DNA of 56,398 nucleotides from Chitinophagaceae bacterium UBA1953 (GTDB lineage Bacteria; Bacteroidota; Bacteroidia; Chitinophagales; Chitinophagaceae). A program made the translations under genes and the position numbers. The first letter of the stretch is position 1. Each line of letters begins with the position of its first letter. Shown one piece after another: positions 33,726 to 40,789 of this stretch. The notes under the pieces were generated by a model. It did no database searches. It worked only from the letters and a program-made list of their open reading frames with translations, and was not told where the DNA came from. Where the stretch lies: assembly GCA_002336115.1 (NCBI GenBank), contig DDEN01000014.1, positions 1-56,398 on the forward strand. The letters run 5' to 3'.

Positions 33726-34439
33726 TTAAGCCATATTTATCAGCATTAATGCACTCATACCTATCATTAGCGCATCTTCAATGATGGTAATGGTGCTCAT
33801 TGGCAGATTGAATACATCACCCAGGCAGGCACACTTTATTTTCCGTTTATTAAATACACTTTGTAACACACCCACAATACTTACGGTCATTACCAAAAGG
33901 GTAATTGCATTAGTAACAACAGGATTAAAGCCGGTAAGAAAAGCCAATCCTAAAGTTAATTCGGTAAAAGCATAAACATAGCCCCAGCCATTCCATTGCT
34001 TAGCCACAATATCATACATGCTGTAACTTTCGGCAAAACCTTTTAGGTTTAGCAATTTAAAAAACGAAAACACCAAAAAGAAACCCGCCATAAAGTGGTT
34101 CATCCAACGCATCCACAAAAAGCCCCCATGCATCCATTCAATCAGTAAAGTAATGCCGGTGATGTAGGCGAAAATTAACAACACAGGCTTGTAAGTAGCC
34201 AGCCAGCTTTTGGTTTGTTCTGCCACTTCATTATGTTCTTCTGCGCTAATGGTGTATTTAACATCCAATGCTTTTTGAAGATTGGAAAGGGCAATATGCT
34301 TTTCCATACTAATAGTGGCTGTTTGCTTTTCTTTGGAAACTTCCACTTCCGTTACCCCTGGAAGCATAAGTAAGCTGCTTTTTACTTTTGCTTCGCAACT
34401 GCCGCATGTCATTCCGGTAAGTTTATATGTGTGTGTCAT
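33726..34439 (-). CDS. HMA domain fused to a MauE/DoxX-like membrane domain
   Basis: 237 residues from ATG 34439; an upstream in-frame ATG at 34457 lies in the promoter and is rejected. The N-terminal ~65 residues are an HMA domain with GMTCGSC. Four hydrophobic spans follow, with 'HFMAGFFLVFSFFKLLNLKGFAESYSMYDIVAKQWNGWGYVYAFTELTLGLAF', the MauE-like core, and a C-terminal Cys pair (KIKCACLGD) that resembles redox Cys in MauE proteins. It may move or exchange metal or disulfides at the inner membrane. A clear -7 box (TACCTTTG) and a palindrome lie upstream. Confidence 0.86.
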   Translation of the reverse strand: MTHTYKLTGMTCGSCEAKVKSSLLMLPGVTEVEVSKEKQTATISMEKHIALSNLQKALDVKYTISAEEHNEVAEQTKSWLATYKPVLLIFAYITGITLLIEWMHGGFLWMRWMNHFMAGFFLVFSFFKLLNLKGFAESYSMYDIVAKQWNGWGYVYAFTELTLGLAFLTGFNPVVTNAITLLVMTVSIVGVLQSVFNKRKIKCACLGDVFNLPMSTITIIEDALMIGMSALMLINMA

Positions 34440-34454
34440 AAAAATAATTTTATA

Positions 34455-34482
34455 CAAAGGTAGTTAGCGTATAACGCTTCAA
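34455..34482 (-). promoter_or_regulatory. Promoter of the HMA-MauE gene with a palindrome in the spacer
   Basis: On the minus strand: TTG (34480-34482), a 17-base spacer, then TACCTTTG (34455-34462), an exact TAnnTTTG match, about 16 bases before the start. The spacer contains AGCGT-TAT-ACGCT (34466-34478), a perfect 5-bp inverted repeat placed where a repressor or MerR-like activator would sit. Function of the dyad is inferred. Confidence 0.62.
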
Positions 34483-34580
34483 TCTTATAGAATTGTGGAA
34501 GATAGTTGTAGTTTATTGCATTTGCTTAGCACAAAATACAATGTGTTCAGATTCCGTATAAACCATATAGTATAACATAA

Positions 34581-34615
34581 AAATACCGCAGTGTTTTTAA
34601 CACTCCGGTATTTTA
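34581..34615 (-). terminator. Intrinsic terminator of the degenerate-HMA gene
   Basis: AAATACCG (34581-34588) pairs with CGGTATTT, and the inner AGTG/CACT extends the stem past a C-C mismatch around the loop TTTTTAA. The minus-strand tail reads TATTTTTATG. It lies 14 bases past the stop at 34629. Confidence 0.75.
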
Positions 34616-34628
34616 CTAAAGGATTAGA

Positions 34629-34997
34629 CTATTGTTTTCTTTCATACTTGCAGCAATCAGGCAATTTCTGATACACTGCATCATCTGCCTTGTACTTTTC
34701 AGTATCATTGCCAACAGAAGCTATTTTCCTTTGAACATTATCTGCTGCATCTTTTTTAAACACACTGTATTTTAAAGTTAATACCTGTGAGTATTCGTTC
34801 CAATCGGCAGACTTTACGCCGTCCACAGAATAGGCAGCAGCTTCAATACGCCGTTTATCCATGCCACAGTTGCCAGATACTTTAATGGCTTCAGTTTTTA
34901 TACCAATGGTTCTTTGTGTCTTATCACTTTGGGCATTTGCAGATTGTATGGCGATAAATGCAATAAAGGTTGCTATAAATATTTTAATTGTTTTCAT
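34629..34997 (-). CDS. Small exported HMA-like protein with an incomplete metal loop
   Basis: 122 residues with a signal peptide (ending ANAQ). The region 'EAIKVSGNCGMDKRRIEAAAYSVDGVKSADWNEYSQVLTLKYS' has the HMA strand-helix pattern, but the loop reads GNCGMDK with only one Cys; the sister protein at 29157 has GNCDMCK. A CC pair remains near the C-terminus (LPDCCKYERKQ), matching LPGCCKYDR of the same sister. It thus looks like the HMA half of the 29157 protein with an altered metal site. It lies 73 bases after the second HYC_CC_PP gene. Confidence 0.82.
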   Translation of the reverse strand: MKTIKIFIATFIAFIAIQSANAQSDKTQRTIGIKTEAIKVSGNCGMDKRRIEAAAYSVDGVKSADWNEYSQVLTLKYSVFKKDAADNVQRKIASVGNDTEKYKADDAVYQKLPDCCKYERKQ

Positions 34998-35070
34998 TGT
35001 AATAATTTTTATGATTGAAAAAATAATTGAGTTGCTGAAAAACCAGCAAAAAAAGTCATCTAACCAATCA

Positions 35071-35451
35071 TCATATTCTGAAAACGCAATAGAGAATATT
35101 CCGGGAAGGCAGATTATAAGGCGGCATTTTACAGAGCTGATTTATATTGCCGGCGGTGGTAATATTTGCACCTGTAAAATTGTAGTTTGTATGAAGAAAA
35201 GCCGGAGAAAGCGGTGTTACCAAATGAAAAATTACCTGTTCATTATCTTTTTGGTCAACGTTTAGTTTCAGCGTTACAGTCTTATTATCGCAGCAGCCCT
35301 TTTTATCTTTACCGGTACAATCTTTGTCTGTGGAATTAGCGGTGAGTGAAACTGTTTTTAATTTTCCGCAGCAATAAAAATAGTTAAGCTGCACCCCAAA
35401 AGATGCGACACTGTAACTTATTAAAATTGCTATAATTAAAAGCCTTTTCAC
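35071..35451 (-). CDS. Second HYC_CC_PP-like small exported protein
   Basis: 126 residues. A signal-like N-terminus (VASFGVQL) leads to 'YFYCCGKL' in place of HYC, then 'KKGCCDNK' for CC and 'MPPYNLPSRNILYCVFRI' for PP. The order and the ending (YCVF.I, as in the 30118 copy) show common descent, while the first motif has lost its His and gained a second Cys. It may bind metal differently from its sister. The promoter region contains TAACTTTG (35472-35479, minus strand) and a near-perfect dyad. Confidence 0.8.
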   Translation of the reverse strand: MKRLLIIAILISYSVASFGVQLNYFYCCGKLKTVSLTANSTDKDCTGKDKKGCCDNKTVTLKLNVDQKDNEQVIFHLVTPLSPAFLHTNYNFTGANITTAGNINQLCKMPPYNLPSRNILYCVFRI

Positions 35452-35471
35452 TTGTTTAGCCGTTTACAGCA

Positions 35472-35498
35472 CAAAGTTATTTACAGAGTTGGCCGACT
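35472..35498 (-). promoter_or_regulatory. -7 box and dyad upstream of the second HYC_CC_PP gene
   Basis: TAACTTTG on the minus strand (35472-35479) is an exact TAnnTTTG match, 20 bases before the start. AGTTGGCCGACT (35487-35498), a 6+6 dyad with one mismatch, lies just upstream in the promoter spacer and may be an operator. Confidence 0.45.
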
Positions 35499-35534
35499 GG
35501 TTATGTAATTATTGAAAAAACTTACATTTAATTG

Positions 35535-36089
35535 TCAGACTTTATCAAGCGGTTTCCGCTTGCCACCGATGTTTTTAAACTCTCTTGGTGAAAGGCCGGT
35601 AACTTTTTTGAACTGTGCGGATAAGTGTGCAGCACTGCTGTAATCTAATTGGTAAGTAATTTCATTCAGGTTCATTTCACCATATATCAGCAATTCTTTT
35701 ACTTTCTCTATCTTTTGCAGGATAAAGAAATGTTCAATGGTAATACCTTCTACTTCGGAAAAAAGGCGGGAGATGGAACTATAATCTTTATTCAATTGCT
35801 TTACCAGAAAACTGCTAATACTGAAATGTTCGCCAATATCACCTGACTGTACTTTTTTAATCAGCAGGTTCTTAATTTTTTCAATTTGCTTTTGCTTTTG
35901 GTCATCTAATAGTTCAAACCCTAACTCATTAAGCCTTTCATTCAGGCTTTTCAACTGTTTATCAGATGCAGGATTGGATAGCTCCACTTCTCCCATAGTT
36001 ACCAAAGCCGGAAGCATTTTTAGTTTTTCCAGTTCCTGCTTTACCACTATTACACAGCGGTTGCAAACCATATTTTTTATGTAAATCAT
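35535..36089 (-). CDS. AraC-family regulator with N-terminal CxxC metal-sensor-like segment
   Basis: 184 residues starting at ATG 36089 (MIYIKNMVCNRC); the ATG at 36104 is possible. The first ~70 residues contain VCNRCVIVVKQELEKL and 'ELGFELLDD', a fold resembling a reduced HMA domain. The C-terminal ~100 residues are an AraC/XylS double helix-turn-helix, with 'YLDYSSAAHLSAQFKKVTGLSPREFK'-type second motif. Such proteins are common in Bacteroidota beside metal genes. It may sense Cu or Zn through the CxxC and control the neighbouring genes; this is inference from layout. Confidence 0.85.
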   Translation of the reverse strand: MIYIKNMVCNRCVIVVKQELEKLKMLPALVTMGEVELSNPASDKQLKSLNERLNELGFELLDDQKQKQIEKIKNLLIKKVQSGDIGEHFSISSFLVKQLNKDYSSISRLFSEVEGITIEHFFILQKIEKVKELLIYGEMNLNEITYQLDYSSAAHLSAQFKKVTGLSPREFKNIGGKRKPLDKV

Positions 36090-36294
36090 CATAGGTAAAA
36101 ACACTTACAGCTTTAATTATACGATTTTGATTTTTCCAGTTTGTTGCATTGAAACCTTCTTTTTCATAAGCCTTCTCCTGTAATCTTGTTTAAAACACCT
36201 GCTGTTTTTCAATAAGATACTATCACAAATTACATCAAATTAGATAATGGTATAAAAATTGATTGTCAAATGTTTAGAAGCTATAATTTAAGTT

Positions 36295-36864
36295 ATGCTG
36301 AGAGCCAAACCAAATGATAAAGAATTGGTGGTTGATATTTTAATCCGGTCTTTTGTTGACAACAAGAGCATCAATTACATAATTAAGCAAGATGAAAAAA
36401 GAGAGCAACGTTTGAAACACCTGATGGAATATTCATTTGATATCTGCAATTTATTTGGCGATGTTTTTGTTTCAGATGATAGAAAAGCATGTGCTTTGGT
36501 TGTTGTTACGGATAGAAAAAAAGTTACTGTAAAATCAATACTGCTCAATATTAAATTGGTTCTTTCAGTTACAGGGCTCTCAAATATTAACAAAGCCATC
36601 AGCCGGGAATCAGCCATCCAAAAAATACACCCAAGTGTCCCACTTTATTATTTATGGTTTATAGGTGTTGAGCCATCCCAGCAAGGCAATGGCATCGGCA
36701 GTAAACTACTCAATGAAATTATTCAAAAAGGTCTTTCAGAAAATAGAACTATTTGCCTCGAAACTTCTACCCTTAAAAATATTCCCTGGTACGAAAAGCA
36801 TGGTTTCAAAATATACCGGGAATTAGATTTTGGATATAAGCTGTATTGTATGAAAATGCCTTAA
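36295..36864 (+). CDS. GNAT-family N-acetyltransferase
   Basis: 189 residues. The acetyl-CoA site motif A is clear: 'LWFIGVEPSQQGNGIGSKLLNEIIQKG' (Q/RxxGxG/A). Motif B follows: 'ICLETSTLKNIPWYEKHGFKIYREL'. It transfers an acetyl group from acetyl-CoA to an unknown amine. It lies alone on the plus strand between the metal block and the LuxR gene, 15 bases before the latter. The 190 bases upstream, divergent from the AraC gene, show no recognised element. Confidence 0.88.
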   Translation: MLRAKPNDKELVVDILIRSFVDNKSINYIIKQDEKREQRLKHLMEYSFDICNLFGDVFVSDDRKACALVVVTDRKKVTVKSILLNIKLVLSVTGLSNINKAISRESAIQKIHPSVPLYYLWFIGVEPSQQGNGIGSKLLNEIIQKGLSENRTICLETSTLKNIPWYEKHGFKIYRELDFGYKLYCMKMP

Positions 36865-36879
36865 CTAAAATGCAAGGTT

Positions 36880-37860
36880 ATGCTTTTGCCGGGTACCCAA
36901 ATGCATATTATAACGTTTCTGTTCATTTGCGTAGAAACCGTTATTCTTTTATACCTTGTCATTTACCGGATGGCCCGGCCAGATGATAAATCAACATTCC
37001 TTAACATCATCCTGATTTTATTATTGATTTTTTATAATGTCACCGGCGGTTTCCTGCCAGACCCTAATATTCCCGGTTCATTTTATGTACAGTTATCTAT
37101 TGCTTATGCCACAGGATTTATTACTCCCTGTTATTTCCCATACTATGTCTTTAACGCTTTTTCACTGCAAAAAATGAGGTTTCATGCCTACAAAGGTGTC
37201 ATACTTTTCCTTGTAATTCCTTACCTGATTTTTGTTTTACTTTTTGTTACTTCGGGAAACTTAGATGTGGCAAAAAATCTTCTCATCGTTCCTGTACTTT
37301 ATGCAATCTGGGTAATTATTACATTAACAGGTGCTGTAAAATTCAAGTATCAAAACAACTTTAAAACAAAGGCCGCAAAAGAAGAGGTAGCAGTTCTTTT
37401 CCTTAGCCTTACGCCGTGGGTTGGGTTACCAGTAATTGATTATTTCAATTTTGGACAGGCAGTTGAAGCAACCACTACCAATACCGGATTTCTATTGCTG
37501 CTTGCCCTACAGCTAAAGCAGCATATTATGCAGGTAAAAGCGGAGCATCAGCGGCTTATTGATTCTGAAGACCAATTGCTGAAATGGAATGAGCAACTAC
37601 AGGAAGAGGTGAGAAAAAGAACACAGGAACTGGAAAATTTAACCCGTGAAGAACGGCTTGCACAAAAGTGCAAGCTATACAGCTTTACAACCCGTGAAAT
37701 TGAAATCGTTATATTGGTGTACAAAGGCTATTCACATAAGCAAATTGCCGAGATGCTGTTTATAGCAGAAAGAACGGTGGCAAAGCATGTACAGAACATC
37801 TTTGAAAAGGCACAAGTATCCAATCGCTTAGAACTCAGCAGAAAACTGGATATGGTATAA
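36880..37860 (+). CDS. Membrane-bound LuxR-type transcriptional regulator
   Basis: 326 residues. About six to seven hydrophobic spans fill the first 210 residues. A short amphipathic coiled segment (LLKWNEQLQEEVRKRTQELENL) follows, and then a LuxR helix-turn-helix: 'FTTREIEIVILVYKGYSHKQIAEMLFIAERTVAKHVQNIFEKAQVSNRLEL'. A membrane sensor joined directly to a DNA-binding domain suggests direct membrane signalling without a kinase. The ligand is unknown. ATG 36880 or 36901 are possible starts. The stop is 92 bases before a strong palindrome. Confidence 0.85.
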   Translation: MLLPGTQMHIITFLFICVETVILLYLVIYRMARPDDKSTFLNIILILLLIFYNVTGGFLPDPNIPGSFYVQLSIAYATGFITPCYFPYYVFNAFSLQKMRFHAYKGVILFLVIPYLIFVLLFVTSGNLDVAKNLLIVPVLYAIWVIITLTGAVKFKYQNNFKTKAAKEEVAVLFLSLTPWVGLPVIDYFNFGQAVEATTTNTGFLLLLALQLKQHIMQVKAEHQRLIDSEDQLLKWNEQLQEEVRKRTQELENLTREERLAQKCKLYSFTTREIEIVILVYKGYSHKQIAEMLFIAERTVAKHVQNIFEKAQVSNRLELSRKLDMV

Positions 37861-37919
37861 AATGCGTAGCCAGGTTAAATAGATAAAAATAGTCAATTTT
37901 ACGCAGGGAAATAGTAAGT

Positions 37920-37948
37920 TTTGCGTATAGCAAAGGGTTTATAATTTG
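37920..37948 (+). promoter_or_regulatory. Putative promoter of the 403-residue regulator-like gene
   Basis: TTTG (37920-37923) and TATAATTTG (37940-37948) resemble -33 and -7 elements with about 16 bases between. The second box deviates by one inserted base from TAnnTTTG. The perfect palindrome at 37953 starts 5 bases after it, near the expected transcription start. Confidence 0.42.
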
Positions 37949-37952
37949 ATAG

Positions 37953-37979
37953 TTATTTGGTATTCGTAATACCAAATAA
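37953..37979. repeat. Perfect 12-bp inverted repeat, probable operator
   Basis: The left arm TTATTTGGTATT (37953-37964) and the right arm AATACCAAATAA (37968-37979) are exact reverse complements around the 3-base centre CGT. It ends 6 bases before the ATG of the 403-residue gene. There is no following U tract, and the stem would sit over the translation start, so a protein-binding operator or a translation-blocking hairpin fits better than a terminator. Confidence 0.85.
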
Positions 37980-37985
37980 AACATC

Positions 37986-39197
37986 ATGTCAAAAAGAGAG
38001 AATGGCTTTGCTTCTGTTGCAGAAGCAAACGGGAAAATGGAGTTGACATCTGCTACGGAAATACTTCATCAATGGAACTTATCACTTGCCGACAGTTTTG
38101 CTGACGCCAATAGTACCTCTGTTATGCCAGATAATAGCGTTGTTGTTGAGCTATTGAATAAGTGGAGTAATACCGCCGAAAATCTACAGCGATTGATTTT
38201 AGATGAAATGATTGGCAGGCACTATGCGAAAGATAAAGAGGAATTCATCAGGATGGTTCAATTAATGCTGACAAAACTATTAGACAAGGTTTCTTTAATC
38301 TGCTCTTGCTCCTCAATTTCTGTAAATGATAAACAGCCTGGCTTGTTAACACAGGAATTGTTAAAGGCACTTCATTTTATACAAGAATATTTTGGAACTT
38401 ATTTTGATAAAAATGAAAGAGTACCGGATGTATTAATATCTTTTTACAAAAAAGAAATTAATGCCTTGTCAGAATCCCTGCGGATTAAATTGAGTTCATC
38501 AGATTCAACCGAACTATTACTAACAGAAACACTGTATAATCATTTCATAAGTTCATTTGAAAGTCAAAATCAGCCGGTTACATACCGGTTGCATTTTTAT
38601 GAAAAGGAATTGCTACGGGAACTTTCAAAAGAAGTGAATCCTGCAACCGACAGTATCAGAAAGTTATTGTACTACTATAACTTTAATTCTTCGATGTTCG
38701 TTATATATGAGTTTGACAGGTTGGTTAATCTGTTGTCAGAAATTACAACAAAATCGGAAAAGATATTAATGCTTCGCTCTGAATTAAAAACTATAAATCA
38801 ATTACCCGTAAGAGTGAATTATTACTTCGATGATAATATGCCTTCGCTAAAAGAACAGGTAAGCACCTGGATAACAGAAGAAATAAAATACTGTGAGGCT
38901 GGCCATTTTATGCAGGCAGTAAATTTAGCCGGAACTGAGACAGAAAACAAAATTAATACGACACTATCTGTTGCCAAATTAGGCTTGCTCATCCGGCTTT
39001 TAGTGGTTGATAAAATTATTATTAATCGTACAGTTGCCCCGATGCTGCGTACTGTTGCCAAAACTTTCACCACTTTGCAGCGGGAAGAAATTTCATTCGG
39101 CAGTTTAGAAACAAAATATCATGCGCCTGACAAAGCAACAATTGATGTGATGAAGGATATGCTACATAAATGGATTCATATTTTGAGCAAATTGTAA
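37986..39197 (+). CDS. Hypothetical protein at the left end of the conjugative region
   Basis: 403 residues, soluble, with no signal peptide and mostly helical. No family is firmly recognised. The last ~75 residues (LSVAKLGLLIRLLVVDKIIINRTVAPMLRTVAKTF, then QREEISFGSLETKYHAPDKATIDVMKDML) resemble a C-terminal module I associate with hypothetical proteins near Bacteroidota conjugative transposons; size and position recall RteC-like regulators, but the match is weak. The 12-bp-arm palindrome in front of the start suggests tight regulation, perhaps by itself. Confidence 0.6.
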   Translation: MSKRENGFASVAEANGKMELTSATEILHQWNLSLADSFADANSTSVMPDNSVVVELLNKWSNTAENLQRLILDEMIGRHYAKDKEEFIRMVQLMLTKLLDKVSLICSCSSISVNDKQPGLLTQELLKALHFIQEYFGTYFDKNERVPDVLISFYKKEINALSESLRIKLSSSDSTELLLTETLYNHFISSFESQNQPVTYRLHFYEKELLRELSKEVNPATDSIRKLLYYYNFNSSMFVIYEFDRLVNLLSEITTKSEKILMLRSELKTINQLPVRVNYYFDDNMPSLKEQVSTWITEEIKYCEAGHFMQAVNLAGTETENKINTTLSVAKLGLLIRLLVVDKIIINRTVAPMLRTVAKTFTTLQREEISFGSLETKYHAPDKATIDVMKDMLHKWIHILSKL

Positions 39198-39231
39198 AAC
39201 ATCACATGGTCTGGCACATTGAAAAATGAAA

Positions 39232-39450
39232 TCAATATTTCAATAGCTTCACCAGATTATTCTTATTAAGATACTTCCACAGTTCCTGATAATGGTGGTA
39301 TGTAAAACCATCTAACTTCAACAGTTGACTTACCGGCCAATTAAGCAGTTGTTCCATATTATTAAAGCAAAGACAGCGGCACAGGTCTTTAAATCCCGGA
39401 GTTAGGGGATGATTTGATAATGGACTCTTTATAAATACTTCGACTTTCAT
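39232..39450 (-). CDS. Small hypothetical protein, divergent partner of the XRE gene
   Basis: 72 residues from ATG 39450; the longer start at 39498 would overlap the inverted repeat between the genes. The sequence has 'PLTPGFKDLCRCLCFNNMEQLLNWPVSQLLKLDGFTYHHYQELWKYLNKN', a pattern I recall from short proteins in Bacteroidota mobile elements, with an apparent helix-hairpin-helix character. Not assigned to a family here. It is back to back with the XRE repressor, so the two may regulate each other. Confidence 0.55.
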   Translation of the reverse strand: MKVEVFIKSPLSNHPLTPGFKDLCRCLCFNNMEQLLNWPVSQLLKLDGFTYHHYQELWKYLNKNNLVKLLKY

Positions 39451-39477
39451 TGCTAAAACCTTTATGAAATTGTAAGA

Positions 39478-39497
39478 TGCGGTCTTATTAGGCCGCA
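39478..39497. promoter_or_regulatory. Inverted repeat between divergent small gene and XRE gene
   Basis: TGCGGTC (39478-39484) and GGCCGCA (39491-39497) form a 7-bp dyad with one mismatch around TTATTA. TTAGGCC occurs twice nearby (39488 and 39512), which could be half sites for the XRE protein. Confidence 0.4.
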
Positions 39498-39541
39498 ATT
39501 ATTATGCCTGTTTAGGCCATCTTGCCAATTCATTGTTTAAT

Positions 39542-39775
39542 ATGATTCGGCAAAGTGACAAAGGCAATCTAAAAAAGCTGGGTGCAAATATTAAAAGGCT
39601 CCGGGAGGCGAAAAATCTAAGTCTCCGGGAACTGTCGTATGCCTGTGATATTGATAACAGCAAAATTTCAAAAATAGAAAAAGGCCAAATCAATATAACT
39701 TTTACTACAATTTTACAGTTAGCAAAGGCTTTGGAAATTTCTCCTTCAGAATTACTGAAGACTGATTACGAATAA
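39542..39775 (+). CDS. XRE-family helix-turn-helix regulator
   Basis: 77 residues from ATG 39542; the upstream TTG at 39533 adds only three codons. The whole protein is one Cro/CI-type domain: 'LGANIKRLREAKNLSLRELSYACDIDNSKISKIEKGQINITFTTILQLAKALEI'. Such small repressors commonly control transfer or excision genes of mobile elements. The 120 bases after it contain only a GGTAG-TC-CTACC dyad (39803-39814). Confidence 0.9.
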   Translation: MIRQSDKGNLKKLGANIKRLREAKNLSLRELSYACDIDNSKISKIEKGQINITFTTILQLAKALEISPSELLKTDYE

Positions 39776-39898
39776 TACTCCGTTTATACTTTTCACCATT
39801 AAGGTAGTCCTACCGAACCCATCTCCATTTTTCATTTTTTGGAAGTGTTTTTGTATTCCTGTTAACTGTACAAATTCATCACTAAAGATTAACGAGTC

Positions 39899-40357
39899 AT
39901 GTTACAATCAATATCATGGAGCCAATACATCTCCACTCTGTTGTTATCAATAATTATCTATTACACTTATGTAGCGTACAAATATTTTCGCTGGGAAATA
40001 CTTTCCATAATAGGTATAAAAAAAATAGACGACAAAGCAATAGCTATTCCGATAGCTGAAATAAAAAAACAGTTTACTGGCAGCAATCATGCAGATTTTT
40101 TACCAAAGGAAATGCTTTTTGAAGTAAATAGTAAACTGCAACCATTTTGGGATGAAGTGAATGCTTACCTGTCTGAAATAAAACCACAAGCCCCAAAAGA
40201 ACAAATTTGCTTTGCAATTCAGCAAATATTGAACAAATATCCAGACTTAAACAACACGGAAAATAGAGCTGAGGTAGAACCTGCAATATCCGGGTTGCTA
40301 AATCAATATTTTCCTGAAAAGTTTACAATGGCTGACATCCAATTTATCTGGCATTGA
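39899..40357 (+). CDS. Hypothetical membrane-anchored protein of the conjugative region
   Basis: 152 residues. A single N-terminal span (STLLLSIIIYYTYVAYKYF) is followed by a soluble, helical, acidic domain. No family recognised, but position directly before the DUF4134 gene and the type of anchor match accessory genes in Bacteroidota transfer clusters. A large stem-loop with a U tract follows within 6 bases of the stop, so it is likely the last gene of its own transcript. Confidence 0.6.
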   Translation: MLQSISWSQYISTLLLSIIIYYTYVAYKYFRWEILSIIGIKKIDDKAIAIPIAEIKKQFTGSNHADFLPKEMLFEVNSKLQPFWDEVNAYLSEIKPQAPKEQICFAIQQILNKYPDLNNTENRAEVEPAISGLLNQYFPEKFTMADIQFIWH

Positions 40358-40362
40358 AAAGT

Positions 40363-40430
40363 AATGCTTCATTATCTGCGTGCAGGAAAATCAAGTGCGG
40401 ATGGGTTAGTATAATGAAGCATTCTTTTTT
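40363..40430 (+). terminator. 13-bp perfect inverted repeat with U tract before the transfer operon
   Basis: AATGCTTCATTAT (40363-40375) and ATAATGAAGCATT (40411-40423) are exact reverse complements around a 35-base loop, followed by CTTTTTT. The loop contains CTGC-GT-GCAG. It starts 6 bases after a stop codon. An intrinsic terminator is the simple reading; the long loop could also allow attenuation of the transfer operon downstream. Confidence 0.75.
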
Positions 40431-40456
40431 ATTCATTTCTGAAAAATAATGTGTGT

Positions 40457-40777
40457 ATGAAAAAAGTGATTGAAAGAAGAAAATTGATTAGTGGCACAAT
40501 CTGCTTTGTATTGTTGCTCCTTACTGCTTCAGCTATTGCGCAAGATGGCAACGCCGGTATAAATGAAGCCAACACGAAAGTAAGAAGCTACTTTGCCGCT
40601 GGGGTAAACCTTATGTATGCCGTAGGCGCCATTGTAGGTTTGATTGGAGCCGTCAAGGTTTATCAAAAGTGGAACAGTGGTGACCATGATACCGGAAAAG
40701 TGGCAGCGGCCTGGTTTGGTAGTTGTGTATTCCTGGTAATTGTAGCTACCGTTATCCGTTCATTCTTTGGTGTATAA
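40457..40777 (+). CDS. traE: DUF4134 conjugal transfer protein (TraE of CTnDOT type)
   Basis: 106 residues from ATG 40457; an upstream ATG at 40451 adds two codons. A signal peptide ending AIAQ, then 'GINEANTKVRSYFAAGVNLMYAVGAIVGLIGAVKVYQKWNSGDHDTGKVAAAWFGSCVFLVI' with two hydrophobic spans, the DUF4134 layout. It is comparable to VirB2-like pilin-sized proteins and is the first structural component of the Bacteroidota conjugation apparatus here. The gene is 12 bases before the DUF1896-like gene. Confidence 0.88.
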   Translation: MKKVIERRKLISGTICFVLLLLTASAIAQDGNAGINEANTKVRSYFAAGVNLMYAVGAIVGLIGAVKVYQKWNSGDHDTGKVAAAWFGSCVFLVIVATVIRSFFGV

Positions 40778-40789
40778 AAACCTTTGCGT

